Part shown: positions 25,324 through 32,749 of the stretch, piece after piece
Layout of the letters: each line of letters opens with the position of its first letter
Position numbering within the stretch: position 1 is the first letter of the stretch
Assembly (NCBI GenBank): GCA_027338645.1
Contig: DAHWSH010000043.1
Location: forward strand, 1-32,753
Source of the DNA: JAJZIH01 sp021785265
GTDB taxonomy: Bacteria; Pseudomonadota; Gammaproteobacteria; JAKAQQ01
Length of the DNA: 32,753 nucleotides
Direction of reading: 5' to 3'
The notes under the pieces: generated by a model
Databases searched by the model: none
Told to the model about the DNA's origin: nothing
What the model saw: the letters and a program-made list of their open reading frames with translations, nothing else
Program-made: the position numbers and the translations under genes

Positions 25324-26034
25324 GTGCCCCGCCTGATCATCCAACACTATGCGCCCGAGCGGATCTGGCTCCTCCGTATCGCGGTGGTTCTGCTTTTTCT
25401 GGTTGCGGTCCCGGCCGCCTACTGGATCGGTGAGATCCAGGCCGGCTACAACCGGTTCGAAGCGCACAGCGAGATGTCCGGCTTGCGCCAGAAGACCCAT
25501 GTGCTCCAACTCCACCTGCATCGCTTGAAGGAAGCGCTTGACCACGAAAAGGAGCTGAACCGGGTGGATGGGCTTGCCCAGGAAAAAATCAAGACCCGGA
25601 TCGTCCGGATCGAAAACCGCCTCCTGACCCTGCGTGAGCGACTGGATTTTTACCGGGGGATCGTGGCCCCCTCCAAGCTCAATCACGTTCTCCGGATCCA
25701 GGGACTGGACATCATCCATACGCGGGGGCATCATTTTGTCTACCGCCTGGTTCTGATTGCGACGCCCGCGCATCACGAGTCCGTCCAGGGTGAGGTCGAA
25801 CTGACCGTGGTGGGACGCGCGGATGGCCGGCACGAGGTGTTGTCCCTCCGAGCCCTGGCGCCCCGAAGCCAGGATCCTTTGCCGTTCGGGTTCAGGTCCT
25901 ACGAGGATCTCGTGGGGCACCTGATCCTCCCGCGGGGGTTCCAGCCGAAGGAGGTCCATCTCGCCGTTCTGGTCACGGGACATCGCCATCCGGTTTTGTC
26001 GCAGACCTTCGAATGGCCCGTTTTTCTTTCCTGA
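25324..26034 (+). CDS. DUF6776-family membrane-anchored protein
   Basis: A 236-residue protein with a single N-terminal membrane segment (about 18-39), a coiled-coil region (about 45-115, rich in Leu/Glu/Lys/Arg), and a C-terminal beta-rich domain ending FEWPVFLS. The combination, and the following bactofilin gene 10 bases away, match DUF6776 genes seen in gammaproteobacteria. Start GTG 25324. It is probably an inner-membrane protein that works with the bactofilin in cell-shape or envelope organisation; this is inference from context. Confidence 0.75.
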   Translation: MPRLIIQHYAPERIWLLRIAVVLLFLVAVPAAYWIGEIQAGYNRFEAHSEMSGLRQKTHVLQLHLHRLKEALDHEKELNRVDGLAQEKIKTRIVRIENRLLTLRERLDFYRGIVAPSKLNHVLRIQGLDIIHTRGHHFVYRLVLIATPAHHESVQGEVELTVVGRADGRHEVLSLRALAPRSQDPLPFGFRSYEDLVGHLILPRGFQPKEVHLAVLVTGHRHPVLSQTFEWPVFLS

Positions 26035-26044
26035 GGATCGCTCC

Positions 26045-26443
26045 ATGCTCAAGTCACCGAACCCTCCCCCACCCAAGATTGCCACCCTGATCGGCAGCAA
26101 TACCACGCTCACCGGCGAGGTCCACTTCCAGGGCGGACTCCATGTGGACGGTCATATCCACGGCAATCTGGTTTCGGAAGGTGAACGCTCCCTCATGATC
26201 ATCAGCCCCACCGCCTCTGTGGAAGGCGAGATCCATGGACATGAGGTGATCATCAATGGACGGATCCAGGGGGATGTCTACGCCACGGGCCGACTGGAGC
26301 TCGGTGAAACGGCTCAGGTGACCGGTGACGTCTACTACGGTGCGATCACCGTGGCGATCGGTGCCACGGTCAACGGGCGCCTCATCCACCGTCCCGGCGA
26401 AACCAAGCTGATCGAACATCGGCAGGGGCCCAGCCTGGACTGA
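26045..26443 (+). CDS. bactofilin (polymer-forming cytoskeletal protein)
   Basis: A 132-residue bactofilin (DUF583). It starts TLIGSNTTLTGEVHFQGGLHVDGHIHGNL and continues with the regular six-residue beta-helix rungs (ASVEGEIHGHEVIINGRIQGDVYATG and so on). Bactofilins polymerise without nucleotides and scaffold cell-wall enzymes near the inner membrane. It is directly downstream of the DUF6776 gene and 34 bases before erpA, a normal chromosomal arrangement. Confidence 0.93.
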   Translation: MLKSPNPPPPKIATLIGSNTTLTGEVHFQGGLHVDGHIHGNLVSEGERSLMIISPTASVEGEIHGHEVIINGRIQGDVYATGRLELGETAQVTGDVYYGAITVAIGATVNGRLIHRPGETKLIEHRQGPSLD

Positions 26444-26477
26444 TCCCCGGTCCAGGCCCTCATGTTAGAATGAATCC

Positions 26478-26834
26478 ATGAATGAGGTTTCCCCGGTTCA
26501 GGAGTTGGGCGGTGTGGTATTCACCGAGGCGGCGGCACGCCGGGTGCTCTCGCTGATGCAGGAGGAAGGCCGGACGGATCTCAAGCTGCGCGTCTATGTC
26601 AATGGCGGCGGCTGTTCCGGTTTCCAGTACGGATTTGCCTTCGAGGAGGCCGTCCAGGAAGACGATCTTCAGGTGGAGCGGGAGGGGGTTGTGCTTTTGG
26701 TCGATCCGCTCAGCCTGCAGTACCTCCAGGGAGCGGAAATCGATTACGCCAACGACGCCCAAGGCGAACAGTTTGTGATCCGGAATCCCAATGCCGTGAC
26801 CACCTGTGGTTGCGGGTCCTCCTTCACGGTCTGA
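26478..26834 (+). CDS. erpA: A-type iron-sulphur cluster carrier ErpA
   Basis: A 118-residue A-type carrier with the three ligating cysteines Cys46 (NGGGCSGFQYGF), Cys110 and Cys112 (TCGCGSSF). The length and the N-terminal FTEAAARRVLSLM fit ErpA rather than IscA. It delivers [4Fe-4S] clusters to target enzymes. No terminator-like hairpin with a T-run was seen in the 270 bases after it, where the mobile region begins. Confidence 0.93.
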   Translation: MNEVSPVQELGGVVFTEAAARRVLSLMQEEGRTDLKLRVYVNGGGCSGFQYGFAFEEAVQEDDLQVEREGVVLLVDPLSLQYLQGAEIDYANDAQGEQFVIRNPNAVTTCGCGSSFTV

Positions 26835-27112
26835 TCCCCCCCCACCGATACCGGAGTGCATCCACCCGTCCATGGGCTGATGTCGGGATGGTGCATGTAT
26901 ATTGAAGAGTCTTCCCGCGCTTTTCCAGGGCAGCCGTCTTGCCGTTCGGCCTCTCCTCAATCCATACCAGCGGTGTGCAAGCGCGGTATCCCTAATCCGC
27001 CGCCGGGGAAATCAAGAATCGTCCGGCCCGTCCGCGCCAGTGGCCCGGCCCTGTAAAGACCATCACCAAACGACCGTTTTCTGATCGCGCGAGTGCACGC
27101 TCTCGGACACCG

Positions 27113-27457
27113 TCACGCGGCCGGCCTGAAGGTGATGAGACCGCCTTTGCCGGCCTTCTTGTGCGGCCGCACCACGATCTCGACGTCGCGATCAAACGCG
27201 GTGAGGAACCCCATGAGCCGATCGACGGAGTATTCGCGGAAGTGGCCCTTGAACAGACGGGAAACCTCCGGCTGGCTGATGCCCATGCCCATGCCCATGC
27301 GTTCCCCCGCCTGCGCCCGCGTCAGCTTGCGCTCGTGCGTGAGCCGGTAGAGTTCCGAGACGATCTGCGCCTTGAGGAAACGGGTCCCTGCGTCCGGCAA
27401 GCCGAGGTCGGCGAAGATATTACCGCCGCCCATTTCAACTTTGACTTTACGAGTCAT
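27113..27457 (-). CDS. XRE/HigA-type antitoxin with a hexanucleotide repeat in its helix-turn-helix
   Basis: A 114-residue Cro/XRE-type antitoxin from ATG 27457. The core is SELYRLTHERKLTRAQAGERM, then ISQPEVSRLFKGHFREYSVDRLMGFLTAFD, as in HigA-like antitoxins of the HigBA type. Between Arg and Ile of the helix-turn-helix the protein reads MGMGMG, from three copies of ATGCCC at 27279-27296 (minus strand GGGCAT). Relatives have only one MG there, so two units appear to be extra. The ATG overlaps the toxin stop (ATGA). The same frame is open upstream through the toxin remnant into a transposase fragment. Confidence 0.8.
   Translation of the reverse strand: MTRKVKVEMGGGNIFADLGLPDAGTRFLKAQIVSELYRLTHERKLTRAQAGERMGMGMGISQPEVSRLFKGHFREYSVDRLMGFLTAFDRDVEIVVRPHKKAGKGGLITFRPAA
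27279..27300. repeat. hexanucleotide microsatellite ATGCCC
   Basis: Three complete ATGCCC units plus ATGC, lying within the helix-turn-helix codons of the antitoxin. Because each unit is six bases, changes in copy number keep the frame. Confidence 0.8.
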
Positions 27458-27594
27458 GGTTTCTGCTCCTGCTTGAATCGCTCGGCATGATCCTTGGCGG
27501 CATCCTTCAGCCGGTGTTTGATGAGATCGATGCCGCTTTTTGGCGTAGCGATTCCCCGCTTCGACTTCTTCTTGAAGGCGTGTATGAGTCCACC
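27454..27594 (-). pseudogene. HigB/Gp49-like toxin, C-terminal remnant
   Basis: About 46 codons with IHAFKKKSKRGIATPK and DLIKHRLKDA, the conserved end of Gp49/HigB-type toxins. The first about 65 residues of the usual 100-120 are lost at the junction with the transposase fragment near 27590. The remaining stop overlaps the antitoxin ATG, so the original toxin-antitoxin overlap is still visible. No active toxin can be made. Confidence 0.7.
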
Positions 27595-28039
27595 CCCTTT
27601 GGCGCTCGGGTTGGTGTTGGATGAGGAAGGATAGCGGAGATTGCTGGCCGAGTGCATGGTGCGGGCGCTCGGTGTTGTAGAACACGAGCCCGTCGTCGAG
27701 TTTCCGGTTGAAGAGGGCGAGATCGGTGAAGAGGAGATCCTCAGGATAGTCCACGAAGGACTCTTGCAAGGTGCGGTTGAAGCGCTCGGCGTGGGCGTTC
27801 ATCTTGGGGCTCTTGGGGTAGGTGTACCAGCGTCGGATACCCTGTTCGGCCAGGACCAGGGCAAAGCTCACTTCGAACTCACGACCGTTGTCGGAGAGCA
27901 CGATTTCGGGGGGCTGGGGTAAGCGGCTCAAAGTCAGGTCCCGTGCTGCACGGGTATGACGGGTCTGCTGGGTGGGGCCCGCCCAGGCGAAGGCTATGCG
28001 GCTCGCCGGGCGACGGCGCGTTCCCGCCCGGCTATCCCG
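27590..28039 (-). mobile_element. IS481-like transposase fragment (integrase core)
   Basis: Minus-strand coding remnant with FAWAGPT, VLSDNGREF (second Asp of the DDE set), then PKSPKMNAHAERFNRTLQES (the Glu), FYNTERPHHALGQQSPLSFL and the C-terminal HQPERQRGWTHT. The first catalytic Asp and the N-terminal helix-turn-helix are missing. The frame is open from a TGA near 28050. Left edge joins the HigB toxin remnant, right edge joins an ISL3 terminal copy at 28040. Family by eye, IS481 or close kin. Confidence 0.7.
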
Positions 28040-28114
28040 ATTTGGCCATGATCACACGGAAAAAGTATACCTCGCCAGGTGCTTTTTTCTACCCACACTT
28101 TCTCGTCAAGAGCC
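28040..28114 (-). repeat. solo ISL3 terminal sequence (75-bp direct repeat, copy A)
   Basis: Identical to 30230-30304 except for two bases. In the other copy this is the upstream terminal region of an ISL3-type element, from the outer end GGCTCTTGACGAG to just before the transposase ATG. Here no transposase follows; the DNA switches to the IS481-like fragment. It abuts the end of the DUF1156 methylase fragment. Confidence 0.8.
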
Positions 28115-28350
28115 CTTTTCCTTGTTCACCCCGTACTTGAGAACCCGCCCCCCTGCTGGTAGCCGGGATCGTTGACCATCTGCGCGAAGATCACCACTCG
28201 CGCCGCCGCCAACGGGCGACGCGCCCACCAGAGGTGCAAGGTGCTGGGGTGGCCATGACGGATAGACTTCTCGCGTGCGGCGGCGACGTTGATGGCATCG
28301 AGCGGCAGCGCGACTTCGATGAGTTTTTTGAGGGTTTTGATTGGGTACAT
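28115..28350 (-). pseudogene. DUF1156 DNA adenine methylase, first ~75 codons only
   Basis: From ATG 28350 (AAGGA nine bases upstream) the peptide reads KKLIEVALPLDAINVAAARE then SIRHGHPSTLHLWWARRPLA and VVIFAQMVNDPG. This is the invariant N-terminus of DUF1156-containing methylases (COG1743), which normally exceed 800 residues and are common in defence islands. The frame ends soon after and the gene is cut by the ISL3 end at 28114. It follows the NYN gene by ten bases on the same strand, so they formed one operon. No methylation domain remains. Confidence 0.8.
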
Positions 28351-28360
28351 GGATTTGTCC

Positions 28361-28981
28361 TTACTTCCAATGCGCGGGACGCTGGAGCATGAAGCCGTCT
28401 GCTCGCTGCACATGGGTCGGGAGTTGGGACTGACGCAGCTTGTCTTCACCGATGTGGAAAAAGCCACTGGCTGCTCGCGTCAGTTCGACCGATTGTCTGC
28501 CGGGCGGTAACACTACGACAATACGCTTTGCGGGGAAACGCTGGCGCACCTGTTGTACTGGCGTAGTGAGGTCACTGTCGGCAGAAACGAGCAAGGCTGT
28601 GTCGAAACGGTCGTCAAAGGCATCCGCCAGCATTTGTGTGGCGATATTGACGTCGGTCATTTTTTCTTCGTAGTCCGTCCATTGCGCGCCACAGTTGCGA
28701 CATTGACGTTTTTTTTGCAGGTAATGCCCATAGTGAAGGGGAAGACTATCCTGTGCCGCCAATGCTTCCAGATAGGTTGTTTGACGCTGCATGTCCGCAT
28801 GGTTGTTGCCCCTGAGCCGAATGCGAGCGGTGAAATAATGTGTTGCCAGCAGTTGCTGCCCCGGTTTGAGTAGCGAATGAGCCAAGGCAGGAAGATCGAG
28901 CCAGTAGTATTTCTTCCAGTTCTTGTGCTTGAGGCCGAAATAAAGATTGAAGCCGTCAATGTAGGCGATCACGCGCTGCAT
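28361..28981 (-). CDS. NYN-domain (DUF88, LabA-like) predicted ribonuclease
   Basis: A 206-residue protein of the NYN/PIN-like nuclease fold. Acidic active-site positions are visible: Asp9 (YIDGFNLYFG), Asp110 (EKMTDVNIATQML) and Asp135/Asp137 (SADSDL). There is a CxxC pair at 94 and 97 in an insertion. ATG 28981 has a strong GGGAGGTG site. The gene looks complete. It heads a two-gene unit with the truncated DUF1156 methylase, which suggests the nuclease part of a lost or reduced defence operon. Substrate unknown. Confidence 0.85.
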   Translation of the reverse strand: MQRVIAYIDGFNLYFGLKHKNWKKYYWLDLPALAHSLLKPGQQLLATHYFTARIRLRGNNHADMQRQTTYLEALAAQDSLPLHYGHYLQKKRQCRNCGAQWTDYEEKMTDVNIATQMLADAFDDRFDTALLVSADSDLTTPVQQVRQRFPAKRIVVVLPPGRQSVELTRAASGFFHIGEDKLRQSQLPTHVQRADGFMLQRPAHWK

Positions 28982-29053
28982 TCACCACCTCCCAATCTTG
29001 TAAACGGCTTGACAATGGCAACTGCAATCGCCATAATTTGCGCTATCAACCCC

Positions 29054-29074
29054 GCCGGAGATCGCATCTCCGGC
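29054..29074. repeat. perfect 9-bp hairpin upstream of the NYN gene
   Basis: GCCGGAGAT and ATCTCCGGC pair across a CGC loop. It lies two bases from a second hairpin at 29077-29099, so the two stem-loops stand in tandem about 75-120 bases before the NYN start codon. Confidence 0.7.
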
Positions 29075-29076
29075 CC

Positions 29077-29107
29077 GACGCCTCCCTCGTGGAGGCGTCT
29101 CTTTTTG
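29077..29107 (+). terminator. strong rho-independent terminator
   Basis: GACGCCTCC and GGAGGCGTC form a perfect 9-bp stem around a five-base loop, followed on the plus strand by TCTTTTTG. It would stop plus-strand transcription just before the ISL3 element, although no plus-strand gene precedes it now. Confidence 0.75.
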
Positions 29108-29149
29108 TGGTTCCAGAATTCCCGGCTCATGACGATTAACAATGGGTAA

Positions 29150-30231
29150 CGGCTCCAGGGTTGAAAGTCGTTCATCCAGGAAGTACAAGATTGAATGATC
29201 TTGAGCTTTTTAAAGTGCTGGTCCCTGTAACCATAGGCTCTGCGTATGGCATTTTTCGCCTTTTGGTTTGTTGACTCCACGTATCCCAAGGGAACCTTCC
29301 TGTCACAATAGGACAGGATCCCGTCAAGATGAGCTTCCACCATGGTGGCAAAGCGCTTGAGAGGCGTCAGACGACTCCATTTCAGGGCATCGACCCGTTT
29401 TCGGAAGAATTTCGCCGCCCAGGTCCGGGACCGGAAGTCCCAGAGGTGATCAAAGGATTCCTTGAGGACGTGGGCCTTGAGAAGCCGGGGACTCACAAGA
29501 AGGAGCTCCGAAAGGGCTTTTTTGGCCTCCGGCTTGAGATTGGATCTCCCCGGGCCAGGAGGACAAACTTCTTCCCTGGCAGAAGGCTCTTGAAGGCTCC
29601 TCCCAGGCGCTTGAACTCCTGCTTCCGAACCTCATTGACGGCTTCGAGGAGGTGCCGGATCCCATGGAACTTGTCATAAATCACCTGTCCCTTGAGACAA
29701 TGCGAAAGAAAGCCCTTCCGAAAGGCCGGCCACATGTCCATCACGGCATGGGTGACCTTCTGGGCTCGCTCTTTCCCGAACCCGTCCCAAAAGGGCTTCA
29801 GATGCTTCCCTTCCACGATACCCAGAAGTTCCGGCCCTCTTGGGCCTTCCGGGGCACAGATCATCGTCCAATAGCTTTGCCCCCGGCCCGCGGCAATCTC
29901 GTCGAACCCCAACACGTCGATTCCGTCGAGAGGGCGCTCCGTCTGGACCTTTTCCATCATCGCCAGGTCGATCGCCTTCACAGTTCCCCGGTCAATTCCC
30001 AAAAGAAGGGTGCTGCCACCACAGAAGATGCCGAACTTCCTGAGGACGGCTGTCATAGCCGGGAAGGCCCTCCTTCCCGCACGATCCGCACCGGAAGGTC
30101 GTATTCGTCCGCCCAAGCGTGACAATCACCGACCTGTTCTCGACCTGAAGATCGGCGACCTGAAATCTTGGAAAACCCAGAAGAAGCCTGATAAGCTCTG
30201 TTTGCATCTGGTGAGCCCTCCGTGTTCTCAT
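29150..30231 (-). pseudogene. ISL3 transposase, deleted and frameshifted
   Basis: Three overlapping minus-strand frames make up one gene. It starts at ATG 30231 with the ISL3 N-terminus (LLGFPRFQVADLQVENRSVIV, FRCGSCGKEG). Near 30010-30060 the sequence jumps from EVRHL straight to GIDRGTVKAIDLAMMEKV, so roughly 100 residues (zinc region and helix-turn-helix) are missing and the frame changes. The catalytic region follows with GFDEIAAGRG and then MDMWPAFRKGF. A one-base shift near 29545 moves it to a third frame (NLKPEAKKALSELL) that runs through VESTNQKAKNAIRRAYGY to the end. No active transposase is possible. Confidence 0.8.
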
Positions 30232-30304
30232 TTGGCCATGATCAAACGGAAAAAGTATACCTCACCAGGTGCTTTTTTCTACCCACACTTTCTCGTCAAG
30301 AGCC
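30230..30304 (-). repeat. ISL3 terminal region (75-bp direct repeat, copy B)
   Basis: The second copy of 28040-28114, with two base differences. It includes the element's terminal inverted repeat and the leader up to the transposase start codon, and it has the same orientation as copy A. Confidence 0.85.
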
Positions 30305-30541
30305 AAATTTTTGCGGAGCACAGCGATCCCCATGAGCAACGTGACCCACTTTCGACCGTCCAAAAAAAGAAAGTCCACGTCGAGGCGGACATGCCGTCGA
30401 GCCAGGTCGATGAGTTCAACCGCACGGTCGCTGCGCTCAACGACACCAGTCGGGCCCCTGCATGCGCTCGAGCGAAAACCCTGCTACCTGCCTGTGGGGC
30501 GCAGCTCCCCGATGTGCAGGCAAGACTGTAGGAGACGGCTC
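30305..30541. other. gap between ISL3 and the HExxH protein
   Basis: No gene is supported. Plus-strand frames continue from upstream into this region but have no recognisable domain; they may include the end of a gene cut by the ISL3 element. Confidence 0.35.
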
Positions 30542-31876
30542 ATGAAAGGCGCCCTCGTCGCGGTGCTGACGCTGCTTGCCACGGCGGCCGTGGCGGCCGT
30601 GCCCGCTATTCCGGTGACGGCCGCGCGCGTCATCTTTGCGCGCAGACACGCGCTGTGCAGCGCCGACGGCGGGCGCCTCTGGGGCGTCTCGCTGTGCGGC
30701 CCGCTCATGCTCGCCGACCCGAAGACTCATGCAGCGATCGCCAATGTCCGTCTGCCGGACGCCGAGCGCGTCGGGGCATACTACCGGTTCACTCTGCCGG
30801 CGAATCTGCCGATTGCGAACGCTCCGTTCGAATACGACGACATACGCTTCGCGCAAGTCATGTGGCCGATGACCGGTAGCGCGCAGGCACAGGCCGTCAC
30901 CCTGATGCACGAGTCGTTCCATCGCATTCAGCCGCAGCTCGGATTCGTCGTGCACGGCGCCCGCAATGCCGCCGCAATGATCTCCGGGGACCCGGCGCTC
31001 GATACGGAGGCCGGCCGCATCTGGCTGCGCGGAGAGATTCACGCGCTGCGCGCGGCCTTGAGATCCACGGGCGCCGCGCGCAGGAAAGCGCTGGCCGATG
31101 CGCTGGCGTTGCGCGCCTACCGCGATGCAGTCCTGCCCGCGACGGTGGCGCCGGAGCACCTGCTGGACGTCATGGAGGGTCTGGCGGAATCGACCGGCAT
31201 CGATGTCGGACTGCCTCCCGCGCAGCGCCTGGCGTACACGCTCCATGACATGAGATATGCCGAGAACGCACCGAGCTATGCGCGTGAGTTTTGGTACGCG
31301 ATCGGACCGGCGTACTCGGAACTGCTCGATGCGGTCGAGCCACAGTGGCGGCGCGCGGTGACGATGAAGACCTCGATCGCGGCGCTTGCGGCACGAGCCT
31401 ACGGCATTACGGTTACGAGGCCATCGGCGAGTGCAGCTCAGGCGATCCTTACCCGCTATGGTGGTGCCACGATCGAGCAGGAAGAAGCCGCGCGTGCCGC
31501 CCTGCAGGCAGCGCGCGAGGCTACGTACCGCAAGGAACTCGTGAAGGGCCCGACGCTGCGGCTGCCGATGATGAGATTCAGGATCGAGTTCAATCCCGCG
31601 GACGTCGACGGCTTTGGCCGCCACGGCTCGGTCTATCACCACCTGATGGTGAGCGCTCCATGGGGCAGGATCGTCGTTGCGCACGGCGACGCGCTGATCG
31701 ACGCGAACTTCAGCACGCTGACGGTCGCTGCGCCCGCATCCCTCGCGGGTTCGCAGCTGCACGGCAGGGGGTGGATACTGACGCTGTCCCGGGGAACGAG
31801 GATCGTGCCGGACCCCGGAAAGCGCGGCAGCTACACCGTTGCAGTCCCTCTCGCAGGGTCGCGTCCGAAGCGCTAG
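30542..31876 (+). CDS. exported protein of unknown function with an HExxH-like motif
   Basis: From ATG 30542 (GGAG seven bases upstream) the protein has 444 residues. A clear signal peptide (MKGALVAVLTLLATAAVAAVP) is followed by a mature part with LMHESFHRIQPQL at about residues 121-133, an HExxH-type zinc-peptidase motif. The region around residues 165-240 is helical and Ala/Arg-rich, and the last 80 residues look beta-rich (VYHHLMVSAPWGRIVV and onward). I do not recognise the family. A secreted or periplasmic metallopeptidase-like role is possible, but the third zinc ligand is not certain. The frame is open upstream to 30269, but the ribosome site and signal peptide favour 30542. It stands alone between IS remnants and looks intact. 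Confidence 0.7.
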   Translation: MKGALVAVLTLLATAAVAAVPAIPVTAARVIFARRHALCSADGGRLWGVSLCGPLMLADPKTHAAIANVRLPDAERVGAYYRFTLPANLPIANAPFEYDDIRFAQVMWPMTGSAQAQAVTLMHESFHRIQPQLGFVVHGARNAAAMISGDPALDTEAGRIWLRGEIHALRAALRSTGAARRKALADALALRAYRDAVLPATVAPEHLLDVMEGLAESTGIDVGLPPAQRLAYTLHDMRYAENAPSYAREFWYAIGPAYSELLDAVEPQWRRAVTMKTSIAALAARAYGITVTRPSASAAQAILTRYGGATIEQEEAARAALQAAREATYRKELVKGPTLRLPMMRFRIEFNPADVDGFGRHGSVYHHLMVSAPWGRIVVAHGDALIDANFSTLTVAAPASLAGSQLHGRGWILTLSRGTRIVPDPGKRGSYTVAVPLAGSRPKR

Positions 31877-32054
31877 CGCGTCATTGTCTTAGGATCGGCC
31901 ATACCACGTGCCCTGCTCGAGCATCCGCACATCGCCGGGGAGCGGCCGCCGATGGACAGTCTGGCGCGGGATGAGGGCGAGATCGTCAGCAGCGCCATGG
32001 CCGCGCTGGAGAGGATCGAGGCGCATCCCGGTATACCGGACGAGCGCGCCGCCA
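31877..32054. other. gap before the transposase fragments
   Basis: About 180 bases. A plus-strand stretch reads MDSLARDEGEIVSSAMAA and may be a remnant of a gene, but the family was not recognised. Confidence 0.3.
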
Positions 32055-32225
32055 CAGGAAGATGTGGGCGCGCACCCGATGCTCGAGCCGATGGTGGATG
32101 GGACGCACTTTCAGGTCCACGGTCTTCAGCGAGCGGAACGCGCGCTCGACGTTCGCGAGCGCCTTGTAGTTTCTGACCGCATCGGCCGCTGACATGCGCT
32201 TTTTCGCGACTGCGGTGCGGAGCAC
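32055..32225 (-). mobile_element. IS1634/IS4-like transposase fragment
   Basis: Minus strand, about 57 codons: LRTAVAKKRMSAADAVRNYK, then ANVERAFRSLKTVDLKVRP and HHRLEHRVRAHIFL. This is the conserved region around the catalytic Glu near the end of IS1634-type transposases. The sequence stops matching on both sides, so it is a fragment only. Confidence 0.75.
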
Positions 32226-32288
32226 ACCGGTGCAGCTGAACCTTTTCACCTCCTACGAGTATGGGTATCAGTTCAAGGTCATCCTGAC
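32215..32288 (+). mobile_element. possible IS1380-like transposase fragment
   Basis: About 24 codons, TPVQLNLFTSYEYGYQFKVI, resemble a segment of IS1380-type DDE transposases. It is squeezed between the IS1634-like and IS630 fragments. Too short for certainty. Confidence 0.35.
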
Positions 32289-32295
32289 CAACGCC

Positions 32296-32749
32296 AACCG
32301 GTGGTCGAGGTGCCGGGCCAACGCCAGGGCATCCGTGCCGCGTTGGCGGTCAGTGCCCAGGGGGCGTTCTGCTTCACCCCCTACAAGGGCGGCCTGAACG
32401 GCGACTGGTTCGTGACCTTCCTGCGGCGCCTGATGCGCGGTCAGCGCAGGCCGCTGCAACTGATCCTGGCAACCGGCCTGCGCACAAGACCCGTGCCGTG
32501 AAGGCCTATGTCGCAAGCCGCCAGGGCCAGCTCACGCTGCACTTCCTGCCCGGCTACGCGCCCGAGCTGAACCCCGACGAGGGGGTCTGGAGCCACGCCA
32601 AACGCGCCGGCAATGCCCGCCGTCCGCTACGCGCCGGGGAATGTCTGGAAGACCGCATCCCGCTGCAGCTCGCCCACATGGCGGCGCAACCCGACCTGAT
32701 CCGTTCGTTCTTCAGGCATCCTGGTGTTGCCTATATTACTGACTGCTGA
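32296..32749 (+). pseudogene. IS630-family transposase, C-terminal part with a one-base deletion
   Basis: Begins at VVEVPGQRQGIRAALAVS, after the first part of the DDE domain, and ends at the natural stop 32747-32749. It has the Glu region FLPGYAPELNPDEGVWSHAK. Between 32469 and 32470 one base seems to be missing: adding one A restores LILDNRPAHKTRAVKAYV, including the second catalytic Asp, while the present sequence runs into a stop. The N-terminal half is missing or lies in the other fragments. It ends inside the terminal repeat at the window edge. Confidence 0.75.

Larger units (their letters stand above)
29124..30304 (-). mobile_element. ISL3-family insertion sequence, internally deleted
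   Basis: The plus strand begins GGCTCATGACGATTAACAA at 29124 and the minus strand begins GGCTCTTGACGAGAAAGTG at 30304; both continue to TGGGTA, giving an imperfect terminal inverted repeat. About 1.18 kb lies between, shorter than usual for ISL3. The transposase inside is broken. The flanking eight bases do not match (GAATTCCC left, AAATTTTT right), so no target duplication is visible. Confidence 0.75.
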
